A stretch of DNA of 64,000 nucleotides from Bursaphelenchus xylophilus (lineage: Eukaryota > Nematoda > Chromadorea > Rhabditida > Aphelenchoididae): contig CAJFCV020000003.1 in NCBI GenBank assembly GCA_904066235.2, forward strand, positions 682,001-746,000, written 5' to 3'. Both the position numbers and the translations under genes were made by a program. The number at the start of each line of letters is the position of its first letter. The stretch's first letter is position 1. The notes below the pieces were generated by a model. That model ran no database searches, was not told where the DNA came from, and worked only from the letters and a program-made list of their open reading frames with translations. Shown one piece after another: positions 21,007-32,147 of the stretch.

Positions 21007-24000
21007 ATGAGCAAAGCAAAACGGGACGATCTGCAAGTGCTGCGATTTGTCGCGATCTCATCGGTGCTGTTGTTCCATTTGTGGCCTCAGACTTTCGCAA
21101 ATGGCTACCTTGGAGTTGATATGTAGGTGTGGTAAGAGTGCTTATCGTTAGCATTTTTTTTATCTTTTCTTAGTTTCAACGTTTAGGTTCTTCACGCTCT
21201 CCGGCTTCCTGATGTTCAAAATCCTCTCCTCCAAAGAACTCAATGCATCCACAATTCGCACCTTCTACTTTCGCCGGCTAAAACGCATCTTACCGGCCCA
21301 TTTCATCATCGTGCAGCTTACTCTCCTCGCCGGCTACATGTGCTTTACCCGCACCGAGTACAAGGGACTCTTGAGGCAGTCTACAAGCGCTGTGACTTTA
21401 ACTTCGAACATGTTCAACTTGCCGGAATTTGGCTACTCGGTGCAGAATGATGACTATAATTTGTTCCTGCACACTTGGTCGTTGTCGGTGGAAGTTCAAT
21501 TTTATCTGATTTGCCCAATGATTCTGGCTTGCTTGAGCGCCTTGAAATCGAAAAATGAGAAAGCTCCAGTGGCCTTCGTGTTATCTGGAATAGTGGCTTC
21601 TTTTTCCTACCAATGCTGGAACAGAAATGGTAATTCTTTGCTGCAAATGGGCACAATACCGGTGCGCCGGCTTGAAAAAAGACAAAGCAAATCCCCGGTC
21701 GCCGAAGTGTTTTTTAGAGAGTCTGTCACACAAGAAGAAAGGCATCTAACTTAAAAAAAGTCGAAATATCAGTCTGTCGGGAAAATAATGAGCGCAATGT
21801 CGCTGAGCCAATCGCGTCGCTGAAGTGAGAAGCAATTTGATTTTCTCGCGACACAATTCACTTTTTTAGCCGCGATGCTATTTTCGATGCGACATTATTT
21901 TCCCGACAGACTGATATGTTTTTTTGATCTAGTTATGTATATGATTGCACAAGAGAGAAAATTTTTTTTTCACAAGTTTGCTTCGCAGCGACATCGATAA
22001 GATAACAATAATAAACACAAATCTTCAGACCCCAACATATCCCACATGTCATCCATCTCGCGAATTTGGCAGTTTCTTTTCGGATTCTTAGCCGGGATTG
22101 CAGCGACTTCCCCGGTGCCAAATTCCTTACAAATAACATCAAATTCGACACTCAAACTTTTACTGTTCATTGCCCTTACCGTAATCGGAATGACAAATAT
22201 TTCTTTGTCGAAAGAAATTATGCGATTTTTGACCGCAATTGCAACCACATTATTCATCGTTGTTGACAGTCATTTTGTGCCCTCCACACTAATGGTGAGT
22301 ATTGGAGACGACTCGTACTCAGCATATCTCGTCCACTGGAGTCTGATAAAGCTGACGGAGTACACGAGGATTTCCACCCGTTTGCACAAAATGGGATTCA
22401 CAGGTAAGTTGTTGCGCTGGTTATGCCCGCGTTAAAACTGCATACTGTCAATCTGTCGGGAAAATAACGGCGGGTCGTCGCATCAAAAGGTCTCGCCTCA
22501 CCACATCGCGCACCAAATCTCCAGCTTCGGCAGCCGTCGCAAAGGCGAGACGATCCGTCGTTATTTTCCCGGCAGATTGATAGTCGCGCCATAAATTCCT
22601 GACACATTTATAGCGGGTGTCGCGCAAGAAGATTGAAGTGTGCGAAAGTGCATGTCGCTAATGCAAAAAACGGGGAATTGCCGCGACGGGTCCGAAAGAA
22701 ACCCAAAAACGCACCGTGCAAATATGTCAGGACTTTACGTCGCGATTCCCATTCGGACGGTGCGTAGGCATGAGAAGGCTTTCTGACCCACCCAAATCAG
22801 TCTGTCGGAAAAACAATATGGATTTGTCGCAGCAAAATATTTAGTCTCTAGTTTTTTGCTGCGGTGAGCTCTTGTAAGGCGATGCTGGGCGATTCCAAAG
22901 CGCGACTAATCCATATTATTTTCTCGAGAGAGTGATATATGTACATGTACATATATAGCAAAAGTCTCAATTCTAGAATGCCTTCTTCTCCTCTTGGCAT
23001 CTCTGCAAATCGGTGCTCTAATGGAGAAGGCAATGGCCAAAATATCCACCTGGATCACTTGCTGGCAACGATTACTCTCGCTCCTTGGAATCTTTGCCAT
23101 TTCAATTTCTCTCACCTATTTCTACATTTACGACCAACTTCCCGGGCGCCACGAGGGAATGAGTCGACGTGTTCTGAGTTACCAAAATCCATCGTATTTG
23201 AAGCGCATTCACTCGATTTACGAGAACCGAACCCAACCGCTGAACATGACCTCATCCGAGCTGATACGGTTTCACAGAGAAATGTCGTATTACATCGACA
23301 AATACGTTCCAAAATGCAAGGAACGATACGTTCAACGGTTTGGAAAGTCGAATATCACGCAGCGTTTTGAATACGTCTGTATGGAAGAGGTGAGGGAATA
23401 GAGACAATCCTGCGCGTACTATCATTTTTAAATACGGTGAAACCTCTGTACAAGTACAAGTTTTTTTTGGTCTTATGTTATTTGTTGTCCAGAGATTTCA
23501 GCGTTGCCTTTTTCGCGCATAGCCCGTATAATTCTTCGATGACTCTCGCAAAAAAGTGCATTTCGCCAAAACTGGAAGTCATAGCGGCACTCGCGAAAGA
23601 AAATATCGGTCTGTCGGAAAAAAACGGCGGATCGTCGCGCCTCGGAGTCGCTCATCATTGCTTTGCGACTGCAAGCCGCGGCTTGGAATTTGGTGCGCGA
23701 TAGCGGCGAGGCGAGACATTTTGCTGCGACAATCCGCCGTTATTTTTCCGACAGACTGATAGCATACTGTGCAAAATTCTACGGGCTTTAGTACACATAT
23801 TTCGACCAGCTTGTCGAAAAAATGAGCACTCTGTCGCATTGAAAATCGCATTGCCACCAAGAAAATTAATTGTGCCGCGGCAAACGTCAAATTGCTTTTC
23901 ACTTCAGCGACATGATCGGCGCAGCGACATTGTGCTCATTATTTTCCCGACATAATGATCCGCTGATTTTGATATTTGAATCAGTTGAAGGTCAAAAATA

Positions 24001-25009
24001 AATGAGTAAAAATTCATTGCAGGGCGAAGGTACCAAAGAAGTTGTCCTCATCGGAAATTCGTTAGCCAGAGATCTGTTCTTTGGAATGAAAGACCAATGG
24101 CGGCATTTGTATCGACGCCTCACCTTGATCGCACATCCTCGCGACATTCCCTTCCAGCACTTGGATGGGCGAAACGAGGAAATCCTCGACATTCTGCGCA
24201 GTTGGGAACGACCAATCCAAATTTTGATCGTCCAACATTCGTAAGATTATGCGAGGTCAAAAATGATGCAAAAAAATGTGTTTTAGCTATAAAAAAGACC
24301 GCATCACCCCTGAATACATTGCCAACGCAATGCAGCAAGAGATGCAGCAGTTCTACGATCAGCTAGACGGCATTGTAGAGGAGACAGTGTTGTTCGGATA
24401 CCCGGAAAATTTTGCCGAAATGAATTCTCAAACCTTGTTTATGGTCTTCGAAAATCATCTGCCATACAATAGTCTGGATTTTCGACGAAAGGTAAGATTT
24501 TGGGTCGACGGTCGTTGAAGAATTTGCCGCATTTCTCGAGTGTTTATTGTAGTCGACGATCGCTAAGGACGTTGACTAAAGCATTTGTCGCATTTTACAT
24601 ATATTTCGTTGTATCTATCAGTCAGCCGGGAAAAAAGTGAGAGCAATGTTGCTGCGCCAATCGCGCTAAAATAAAAATAAATTTGATTTCAAGTAACTTT
24701 CTCGGCGGCGATGCAATTTTCGATGCGACTTTGCGGTCACTATTTTCCCGACAGACTGATAAACCTTTTCAGCAACCGGAACAGACCACACTTTCCCGAC
24801 GTATAGCCGACAACATTCGTTGCAAGAAATGTGTTCGCGTCGACTTTTCCAGCGTGTTATGTAATCGGATCAACGACAAATGCCACGTAGTCCTGCCGAA
24901 TGGCTTGACAATATATCGAGATCGATTGCATACAACGTTATTCGGCTCGTTATTGATTAGCCGCGAGTTTCTGGACTCGTATCGCAGACACAGCGCAATT
25001 CTCATGTAA
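21007..25009 (+). CDS. OAC-type O-acyltransferase, Acyltransferase_3 plus SGNH, complete
   Basis: Seven exons: 21007-21122, 21187-21629, 22029-22403, 22977-23389, 24023-24240, 24287-24491, 24773-25009; 668 residues in phase. It has LRFVAISSVLLFHLWP (putative catalytic His), GYLGVDMFFTLSGFLM, FYFRRLKRILP, FLHTWSLSVEVQFYLICP, SRIWQFLFGFLAG and SYSAYLVHWSLIKL. The SGNH part has block I GNSLARDLFFG and the terminal YRDRLHTTLFGS (D-x-x-H), plus CKKC and further cysteines. Family knowledge: integral-membrane transfer of acyl groups, with the SGNH domain thought to complete transfer to an extracytoplasmic acceptor; substrate unknown. MITEs occupy introns 2, 3, 4 and 6; in intron 6 the MITE ends 9 nt before the AG that precedes exon 7. 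A partial duplicate of exon 5, intron 5 and the start of exon 6 lies downstream at 25335-25531. Confidence 0.9.
21767..21916. repeat. TCTGTCGGG MITE, core A
   Basis: In OAC intron 2; perfect TATCAGTC/GACTGATA ends. Confidence 0.8.
22446..22582. repeat. TCTGTCGGG MITE, core C
   Basis: In OAC intron 3; AACGGCGGGT...CGTCGTT inner ends. Confidence 0.75.
22583..22795. repeat. CACCGTGCAAA-type dispersed repeat
   Basis: Contains CGCACCGTGCAAATAT and GTCGCGATTCCCATT. Related CAC(C/T)GTGCAAA stretches occur near 35600-35680, 54440-54690, 55060-55190, 56105-56180, 61610-61780 and 63320-63445. Boundaries not resolved. Confidence 0.4.
22796..22937. repeat. TCTGTCGGG MITE, core B, eroded right end
   Basis: Second MITE in OAC intron 3; the right end reads TTTTCTCGAGAGAGTGATA. 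Confidence 0.65.
23604..23761. repeat. TCTGTCGGG MITE, core C
   Basis: In OAC intron 4; the reverse of the 5733-5891 type core. Confidence 0.75.
23807..23958. repeat. TCTGTCGGG MITE, core A
   Basis: Second copy in OAC intron 4; the left end is truncated to GCTTGTCGAAAA. Confidence 0.65.
24616..24761. repeat. TCTGTCGGG MITE, core A
   Basis: In OAC intron 6; only ACCTTTTCAG separates its right end from exon 7. Confidence 0.75.
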
Positions 25010-25334
25010 ATAAATATAAGAGTGTATATTATATATTATTGTGCTATATAATTGTATGCTAATACGGCATTTCAAACGCGTTTAAGAAACAAAGAAAGGG
25101 TGTTTGAAGCTCCGTGGAAGTTTTAATGCAACTTTTCACCAATGATTTTTTGGTGGAAACGTTGCTCTCTGCGGTAAAAATAAGTAAATAGCGTTTCAAG
25201 CCAAAGCTTCTTATATTTTTTACAAAAAAAAATGAATCTAAATTTGTGATAAGCTTCATCAAAATCTGAGCCCTGCACTTGAGGCACCTCCTCTGTCAGC
25301 TGAAAGTCTGAGAAAAGACTTTCAGCCGTATCCT

Positions 25335-25531
25335 GGAATGAAAGACCAATGGCGGCATTTGTATCGACGCTTCGCCCTGATCGCGCACTCTCGTGACACT
25401 GTTTGCCAGCACTTGGACGGCAGAAACGTGGAGAACCTTGGCATTCTGAGCTGAGAGCGACCAATCAGAAGTTTCATCGCCAGGTCAAACAAGATGAAAA
25501 AAGATCCGTTTTTAGCTATGAAAAATATCGA
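25335..25531 (+). pseudogene. Duplicate fragment of OAC exon 5, intron 5 and exon 6 start
   Basis: GGAATGAAAGACCAATGGCG and the following sequence match 24084-24302, including the intron and its TTTTAG acceptor. The copy was therefore made at DNA level, not from mRNA. It carries a stop (TGA) in the exon 5 part and cannot encode a protein. Confidence 0.75.
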
Positions 25532-25703
25532 TAAAGCGGCATGTTCATGGCTCGATCTTGATCGTCTGGTATCGCAAGCTTACTATGAGTATACATAGCT
25601 AGCTAGCATACAAGACAACCCTAGAAGTCTCATTAATCTCCGACTTCCCGCTTTTGTATTCTTTTCCTTTTCGAAACCTAGTATGCGATTTATAATTTAC
25701 ATG

Positions 25704-28486
25704 TTACAGTTCTGGCATCGGAAAACCGAAAACCTTATAGTCATAATAATAAATATTAACGAGTATTTTCAACAGATCCGGCCTTGAATACAGCCTATTC
25801 GCATAAAACGATCTTGCGGATGCTCCAGCAGTTGAATGCGGGGAAGTGCTTCCGTTGATAGAAGACATGACGTTGTCAATCAAATCTTCCGACACCTTCC
25901 TCTGTCGGAGAAGCCCTTTAAATTCATGAAGGAAGTTGTTGTACTCGGGAGACGGTTGCTTGGAGTACCGGAAGAATTTATTCTTCTCCAAATACCGTTC
26001 CATTTCGCAGTTCCTAAAATTTGATTACAGTTCACCTTGTTCGCTGCAATAACTTCGCGTAGACGACATTTGCGAGCGGCCGAGGTCTACGAGCAGAGGG
26101 GAATTTTACAGCCAACGTGAGAGTGTGTGGCGCTCAGACTTCAACGAATAACCAGCTGACGAATCCCTAGGCAGGCTAAAATTCTTTTGGGAAATCAGCC
26201 AAAATTTGCTTGCAACAAGATCGCAAGTGTCGCTACACCAATCCCTCACCTAACTTAGTGAAACCTGAGCACAACTTTAGGCAACTCTAAGCCTAAGCTT
26301 AAGCCTAAACAAGCACAAAAAGGCCTAAGCAAGCCTACGCAAGCCTAAGCAAACCTAAGCAAGCCTAAACAGGCCTACGCAAGCCTAAGCAAACCTAAGC
26401 AAGCCTAAACAGGCCTAAGCAAGCCTACGCAAGCCTACGCAAGCCTACGCAAGCCTAAGCAAGCCTACGTAAACCTAAGCCTTTCCCTGAATTCTCAGCT
26501 CGCGCTTGGATTGCACAAGGTGACAAATAAAAAAGTACACAGTATGTAAATATCATTCATTCGCCGCGGAAGACGCCGCCTTCAAACTGGCTGGCAGCAG
26601 AAATCTTGCCCGGCTCCCCGTCAATGCCAAATCACTTACCATGTCTGTGGCATGACATGAACATCCATAGCCGACAACTTTTTTTCTTTTCTTTTAACAA
26701 AGTCCCACATTCTCTTTTCCAACTTTTTGATAAAGCATTCCAAATCGTCGCCGCAGCCAACCTCAACACACATGTTGTTCGGAACCGGCTTTCTTGGCTC
26801 ACTTAAAACGTGATTGTGAACTATAATATCATAGGCCTTGACTTACTAATAGCACTTGTCGGTGAATGCTGACAAGAAGCGCTCAATTGGATCTCTGACA
26901 ACGGTGAATATTTTATAAGAATTGTCTTGGTTCTCTTTCTTTTCGAACTCTTTCATTGTCTTGTATTCGATTTCTTTGCCGCAGAACCTAAAAGTAGCAA
27001 TACAAAGTGTTGTTGTTTGGACGGCCTATTATCAGTGTGTCGGGAAAATAATGGGCACAATGTCGCTGCGCCCATCGCATCGCTGAAGTGAGAAGAAGTT
27101 CGATTTTGTTGCAATACAATTCATTCGGCGATGCGATTTTTGAGGCGGTAGAGTGCTCATTATTTTCCCGACAGACTGATAATTTCATAAAGCGACCCTT
27201 AATATGCCTTTGTGACAAAAAGGGAAAAAAGTTTACGAACTTTATAAAAATAACAATATCACTCTGTCGGAAAAATAATGTGGGCTCGTCACGCCTTAAA
27301 ATCGTCCATCACAGATTCGGTGAAATGAAAAGCGAGATATTTTGCTGCGACGAACCCATTTATTTTTCCGACAGACTGATAGCTTTTAATTTACCTCTCT
27401 TTCCACATCTCATTCTGGATTTTCCTTCCGGATTCATCAAATTCCGTTGTGTTCTGGAGATAACAAAGTACTGCGGTCATGCTGGTCGACATTATCTTTG
27501 GAATCAGGCAGGCGCCGAGCTTGTACTTTTCTGAAAACTACATTCACTGTATTTCAGTGGCACGGTAAGTTCCTCGGCTGGCAAAGAAAATAATTTTGAA
27601 AACGTAAAAATTGCCTCACAGACGAAGAATTCTCCAAGTGCGACGCTCGGATTTTGATGAAGCTTGAAATAAGTTTAGAAAAATTTTTTCTAACGATAAG
27701 GCATATGCCAGTCGCCTAGCTTGCATCCGAGATTTTAAGGTCGAAAGTGGAGAAATTCTTGCACTTTTTTTGCGAATTTCGACAATAAAAATGTTATGCC
27801 TATTTCTACAGTACAGTGTAATGCTTCCACAAAAAATCTGTTTTTTCCGCATGCAACTGGCAAAGATATATCAAAACGTGTTTTTCTCTCTGACTGCTCT
27901 CCCATTTTGCGTACTCTCTCGGCCGTAAAATGCCGTTGAATACCTCGGCTGCGCCTGCAAAGCGCGAGCTAGAACCTTGAGGGCTTCGTATGTGGACTAT
28001 GCTCGAAGTGTGTGCAGAATATAAAAAAATCTGAGAGTCGCACTTTTGGTACTTCTATTGTCAATTCCAGCCAAAACAATTTTTTTTGGCCAAAAAATTT
28101 CTCCAAAGCTTCTTGACGAATGCTCACGAAAAGGCATCGTATAATTATGAAGAACTTACCACCATTTGGCTGAAGGAGTACAGGAACGGCGGAAGAGGTC
28201 CTTCGGCATTCACGTCTGTCCGAGGTAAGATTGTTGAATTCGAAATTTCCAATCTCTCCAGTTCACGACGACCCCTTACATTCAACATGTTTACAACATC
28301 TGAAAAGAGGAAATATACAAGCAACAAAAACTTACATTCATCATCGACTGATCTGGTAGTTGCATCAACAGGATTTTTATTTGTCCGGAGTAAAGACCAA
28401 CCATACATACAGCAACTGATGAGAAAAATGATTTTCAACAACAATGTTGAGCTTTTCCTTCGCATTACATTTGTAAAATACGACAT
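25704..28486 (-). CDS. Nematode carbohydrate sulfotransferase (Sulfotransfer_2 type)
   Basis: Exons placed: 28486-28336, 28299-28160, 27530-27395, 26987-26847, 26801-26640, 26013-25704. Exon 1 starts MSYFTNVMRRKSS with a signal anchor (LLLKIIFLISCCMYGW). 27530-27395 has YKLGACLIPKIMSTSMTAVL, the 5'-phosphosulfate-binding motif region (PKxxST). 26987-26847 has FTVVRDPIERFLSAFTDKC, the 3'-phosphate-binding R-D-P-x-x-R motif. Then MCVEVGCGDDLECFI, HVMPQTWNCEM and the C-terminal HSTAGASARSFY and YYYDYKVFGFP. The family transfers sulfate from PAPS to Golgi glycans such as chondroitin. The first two exons end in phase 0 but the third needs one leading base, so a short exon in 27531-28159 is missing from this model or was lost. 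That interval contains a dispersed repeat. One later intron (26639-26014) contains the telomere-like decamer array. Confidence 0.8.
26285..26485. repeat. Telomere-like decamer array
   Basis: About 20 tandem copies of a 10-bp unit close to AAGCCTAAGC, with ACGC and AAAC variants. Each contains GCCTAA, the nematode telomere hexamer on the opposite strand. It lies in the last intron of the sulfotransferase gene. Confidence 0.85.
27030..27181. repeat. TCTGTCGGG MITE, core A
   Basis: In a sulfotransferase intron; left end TCAGTGTGTCGGG. Confidence 0.75.
27257..27381. repeat. TCTGTCGGG MITE, core B
   Basis: In the same intron, 75 bp from the previous copy and 14 bp from the donor of exon 27530-27395. 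Confidence 0.7.
27620..27870. repeat. Dispersed repeat with GCGACGCTCGGATTTTGATG
   Basis: The segment AAGTGCGACGCTCGGATTTTGATGAAG is the reverse complement of sequences near 25245-25310, 29778-29822 and 39185-39230. A repeat family of unknown type. Confidence 0.5.
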
Positions 28487-28742
28487 GCTGTTGTTGCTGA
28501 ACAGTGGAGTGTAAAAGTTTATTGAACGAGAAATTCCGGCACGGCGATTTCCAGATTAATTTCGTTAAAGATGGAGAAACTTAAGATAAGTTTAAAGCCG
28601 CTTTTGCCGTTTAACTCCGCGGAAAAAACTGATTTTTTTATGCTGACCTTACTTACCCTACAAAATGAGAATGATACTATCCATGTTGAAATAAAAAAAT
28701 ACTGTATTTTTTGCGACTATAAAATCTCGGCGTTTCGGTTCT

Positions 28743-28888
28743 TATCAATATGTCGGGAAAATAATGAGCACTCTGTCGCATCACCGCCAAGAAAATGAAT
28801 TGTGTCGAGGCAAGATCAAACTGCTTTTCAATTCAGCCATGAGATTGGCGTGAAGACATTGTCCACATTGCTTTCCCGGCAGACTGAA
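28743..28888. repeat. TCTGTCGGG MITE, core A
   Basis: Intergenic, upstream of the sulfotransferase start; left end TATCAATATGTCGGG. Confidence 0.7.
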
Positions 28889-28944
28889 ATGCCCCTGGAT
28901 CAGAAAATCCTGATAATTTATCACGGCCTCGGTTCCGTCTCAAT

Positions 28945-29720
28945 TAGAGGTGGCAATCGGGCCGGGCCGGGCCGAATTTTGCGGCCCGGCCCGCGGGCCG
29001 AAGTGACCAGGCCGGCCCTGGGCTTTTTCAAATTCGCTCAGGCCCGGCCCGGCCCGGCCCGGTGAAAGCCCAGGCCGGCCCGGCCCGGCCCTGTTTGGCC
29101 CGCTACTGCAAAAAGGTTGGATAAAACTCTATGCACTCTCTATTGGAACTTTTTATGCTTTCCAGCGGGGTTTTACGTCTATGTGAGTGGAATTAAAACG
29201 TCTAGTCGGCTGACTGGAACAGCCGAACAGGTAACTAAAACCTAGCCAAAAAAGTTGGATTGTGTCGATTTTTTTTTATCCTATAGGAAGTTAGCTATGT
29301 AAAAATATGGACGTTATGAGGTTACATGTTTAATCAAAAACTGCGTAGATGCGTTCATTTACATGAAGGAACCAAATTACAGTGAAATGTTTAAGTTTAT
29401 CATCAAAAATTCGAAGATTTGCCCGGTCCTTGCATATTTGGGTGGGATTCTACACATACATAATCACGGATTTTAAATAGTTTGAAAAAGTGGTAAAACA
29501 GTATATAAGTCAAAAAGGTTTAATTTAATATCCATTCATAAATTCTGCTAAGCATTTGTGCTTTATTTTGCTGGTTCAGTATTAATTTTTTTTCACTTAT
29601 CCACCTTCCGGGCCGGGCCGGGCCGAAAGTCTCGGCCCGGCCGACGGGCCGAAGCGGTCAGGCCGGCCCTGGGCTTTTTCAAATCTGCTTAGGCCCGGCC
29701 CGGCCCGATTGCCACCTCTA
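28945..29720. mobile_element. Non-autonomous hAT element with 8-bp target duplication
   Basis: Begins TAGAGGTGGCAATCGGGCCG and ends with its inverse (CGGCCCGATTGCCACCTCTA). It is flanked on both sides by GTCTCAAT (28937-28944 and 29721-29728), a perfect 8-bp duplication. TAGNGGTGGCAA-type ends with 8-bp duplications are typical of the hAT superfamily. Both ends carry long GGCCCGG tracts; the interior has no transposase. Similar GGCCCGG-rich pieces at 50755-50820 and 31478-31525 are probably fragments. Confidence 0.85.
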
Positions 29721-29728
29721 GTCTCAAT

Positions 29729-30075
29729 GCCTTTTTACTAAAAAAACCAATGTATAATATGTAAATTATGCCAAATCTTATCAAAATCTGAGCCTCGCAC
29801 TTGGGGCTACTTGTCTGTCAGCTTCATTCCATTGCGCCTTCGGCGAATTTATCATGCATATTTGAATCTTCACTCGGATTTAAAACGCTTTACTCCGGAC
29901 CCGGTAAATATCTTAATTCAAATGAAACTTGAATTCCCGACATCTTCCCCACTTATCTGATGCCTGTTTTTTCAGATAATTTGGGGGTTCGTTTTTCGAC
30001 GTACACAGATTGGCAGTCATAACTACTAGTCTTTTAATATTCCTTCCGAGTTCCTGAATCGGAAAGTGACAACGT
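29729..30075. other. Spacer upstream of GT43 gene
   Basis: The left part (29778-29822) belongs to the dispersed repeat also seen at 25245-25310 and 39185-39230. No promoter motif recognised. Confidence 0.4.
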
Positions 30076-31395
30076 ATGCGGTCGAGTTACATCAGGCTAC
30101 CGGTTATCGCCTGGTTCGCCGTATTTCCATCAGTATTGTCGCAAATTCTACATCAAAGAGCAACTTCTGCTCAAGATGATGCCCCATCTAATACTACCAA
30201 AGTAATTTTGATCACAGCGACACGAGATCGGCCGCAGAGGGCGGCTGATTTCAATATGTAAGTTGTCTGACTGAATTATGAGACTGTGTAGAATATAGGC
30301 TGGTTCAAACAATCCGACATCTTGAAAATGTCTTCTGGATTGTCGTTGAAGGCGATGCAGAAAAGAATCTTTATATGAAACAACTTCTTGTCCGCTCAAA
30401 AGTTCCTCACGTGTATTTGGATCGACCAGATACTGAACTATGTAAGGCTATTCACACCAACTTAAACGACCTGCTAAAAGTTTCACAATGTGCATGGAAT
30501 TTATTCCCTTCAACACGGCGCATTTTAAACTTTTGCCCATTTCAGGTAACGGCTGGGCTTTGCACAACGAAGCCTTGGACTATATCCGTCGAAACGATGA
30601 CCTCTTTCCGGACGATTCCGTGGTCTATTTCGCCGGTGATGAAGATAGTTTCGATCTCCGGCTCTTCGAGGAATATGTGAGGAATGTCAAAGAAATTGGC
30701 GTCTGGGCAGCCGGTAGGTGCTATTGCCTCTCAGGGCTTACTATGCCCTTTTTATCTTATGTTTTATTAACTTCAGGATCCGGTTATGTGAGTGCCGAAT
30801 CGCCGATGGTGTTGCACGGGAAAGTCATTGGTTGGAATGTGGCGTGGAGACCAAAGCGAAAATTTGCCTTAACATTCCATAGTTTCGCATTGAAGACTGG
30901 CCTTATTAAGAAATCAAGGTGTGGTTTACTTATCTCTTCTTTTACTCACTCAGCAAAATTCCTCGCCTCATCGTGGCCGCGTACCAAATCTCTAGCCGCG
31001 GCCAGTCGTCGCAGAGCAATGACCGGCGACTTCAAGACGCGAAAAAGGCACACTATTTTCTCGACAGACTGATATAAACCGTTTACAGAGCCGCGTTCGA
31101 CATGAGATGCGCCGGTAAAGCGCCTGAAGACTGTTTCCTCCGACAACTGGACATCAACCAAAGCTCAATTGTCCCATTCGGTCATGAGGGAACTTCGAAG
31201 AATATTTTTGTCTACCATAGACGTGTGGACAACAAGGGATTCTTCAATGAACTCCCAAGTGCCGGGTTCTTCGTTGACTACGAATCCATTGAGACGCCCA
31301 AGTGCATGATGGTTCGAGTCAAATTCCCCGATATCGCTGCAAGTCATGCTCAAGATATCGCAAATAGGAAGTATGTTGCAATGCCAAGAATGTAA
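30076..31395 (+). CDS. Beta-1,3-glucuronyltransferase-like protein (GT43)
   Basis: Exons 30076-30257, 30299-30441, 30546-30713, 30777-30918, 31089-31395; 313 residues in phase. It starts with a hydrophobic leader (YIRLPVIAWFAVFPSVL). Then VILITATRDRP (family: TPTYxRP), TIRHLENVFWIVVEGD, GNGWALHNEALDYIR, VVYFAGDEDSFDLRLFEEYVRNV (family: FADDDNTYxxxLFExM), GWNVAWRPKRKFALTFHSFALKT, and CFLRQLDINQSSIVPFG with IFVYHRR (family: VLVWHTR). These follow the order of GT43 enzymes that add glucuronic acid to the proteoglycan linker or related glycans. The donor-binding DDD is DED here, which keeps two of the three acidic residues in place. AATAAA lies 12 bp after the stop. Intron 4 holds a MITE lacking its left end. 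Confidence 0.88.
30949..31074. repeat. TCTGTCGGG MITE, core B, left end lost
   Basis: In GT43 intron 4; the right end CTCGACAGACTGATA lies 14 nt before exon 5. Confidence 0.6.
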
Positions 31396-31414
31396 ATATG
31401 TATGTAATAAAAGG

Positions 31415-31535
31415 ATTTATCCGCCTGTCGGGAAAATAGCGAGCGTGATGTCGCTGCGACAAAAGAGCATGGTGAGACACGGAAGGAGGGCCGGGCTCTT
31501 GGAAATTTTGAAAAGGGCCGGGCCATTTATTTGGG
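31415..31535. repeat. Left half of TCTGTCGGG MITE joined to GGCCGGGC fragment
   Basis: CGCCTGTCGGGAAAATAGCGAGC is followed after about 40 bp by GGGCCGGGCTC and GGGCCGGGCCATTTA, as in the GC-rich insert of the MITE at 976-1877. Confidence 0.5.
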
Positions 31536-31689
31536 ATGTATGTATATTGTACCCCCAATACAGAAAGATGACACATGTTGTTTTCGACGTTGTGGATAGG
31601 CCAGTCCGATTGTTTGACGATAAAGATGTCGAAACTGTGTGTATGACATTATTACCTCGTTATTCTGACTTTTAGGCCGAAAGTCTGAT

Positions 31690-31965
31690 CAATTCAGCCT
31701 TGGCAGCAATGCCAGTGTCTTCGACGTCGGTAAGAATGCCAAATCCCTCACAAGAACGGCGGACATCCATAAAAATGTGTTGAAGAGGACGAAGTCAACG
31801 AATTCTCTGATTATATCAACACATCATTGGAGACGACGTCGAATTGCCAGTATTGGAATTCTGGAAGAAGTATGAATGCCGTCTTCCGAAGATCTTCCAA
31901 CTTGCACGCCGCATGGAGCGATGCAGTAGAGCTTTTGGTGTCACGAACAAGATATGGGATGTATG
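31690..31965 (+). pseudogene. hAT transposase C-terminal relic
   Basis: In one frame VLEFWKKYECRLPKIFQLAR resembles the hAT dimerisation region (LxWWKxN...FPxLxxLAR). Upstream, in another frame, NEFSDYINTSLE resembles the preceding acidic segment. A frameshift separates them, and the following SSAASERxFS block is replaced by unrelated residues. A dead fragment; weak but consistent with the hAT element 2 kb away. Confidence 0.4.
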
Positions 31966-32147
31966 ATATACAAACGATAAATTTTGACTGATTTTGTTAT
32001 ATTTGTTGCTGGTTTTGAATAAAATGAAAAGAAATCGGATTGTCGTAAAGAAAAATCCAACTGCAATTATTTGTAAGGAATACGAAGTCAAGAGTATTTT
32101 TCCGACAAACCGATATTGTATCGTTTTTATTCGCCGCAGCTTATTTA
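31966..32147. other. Spacer between convergent GT43 and OAC ends
   Basis: AT-rich, no exon. GTATTTTTCCGACAAACCGATA at 32093-32114 resembles a right MITE tip. Confidence 0.35.

Noticed and set aside
26285..26485. CRISPR array or coding repeat
   Set aside because: A 10-bp unit with no spacers, eukaryotic context and a telomere-like motif; all frames are low complexity.
27541..28159. A missing sulfotransferase exon
   Set aside because: The phase requires one, but no segment with acceptor, donor and family-like sequence was convincing, so none was added to the model.
28945..29720. CpG island or promoter because of the GC-rich tracts
   Set aside because: The tracts sit precisely at the ends of an inverted-repeat element with an 8-bp target duplication; the interior is AT-rich.
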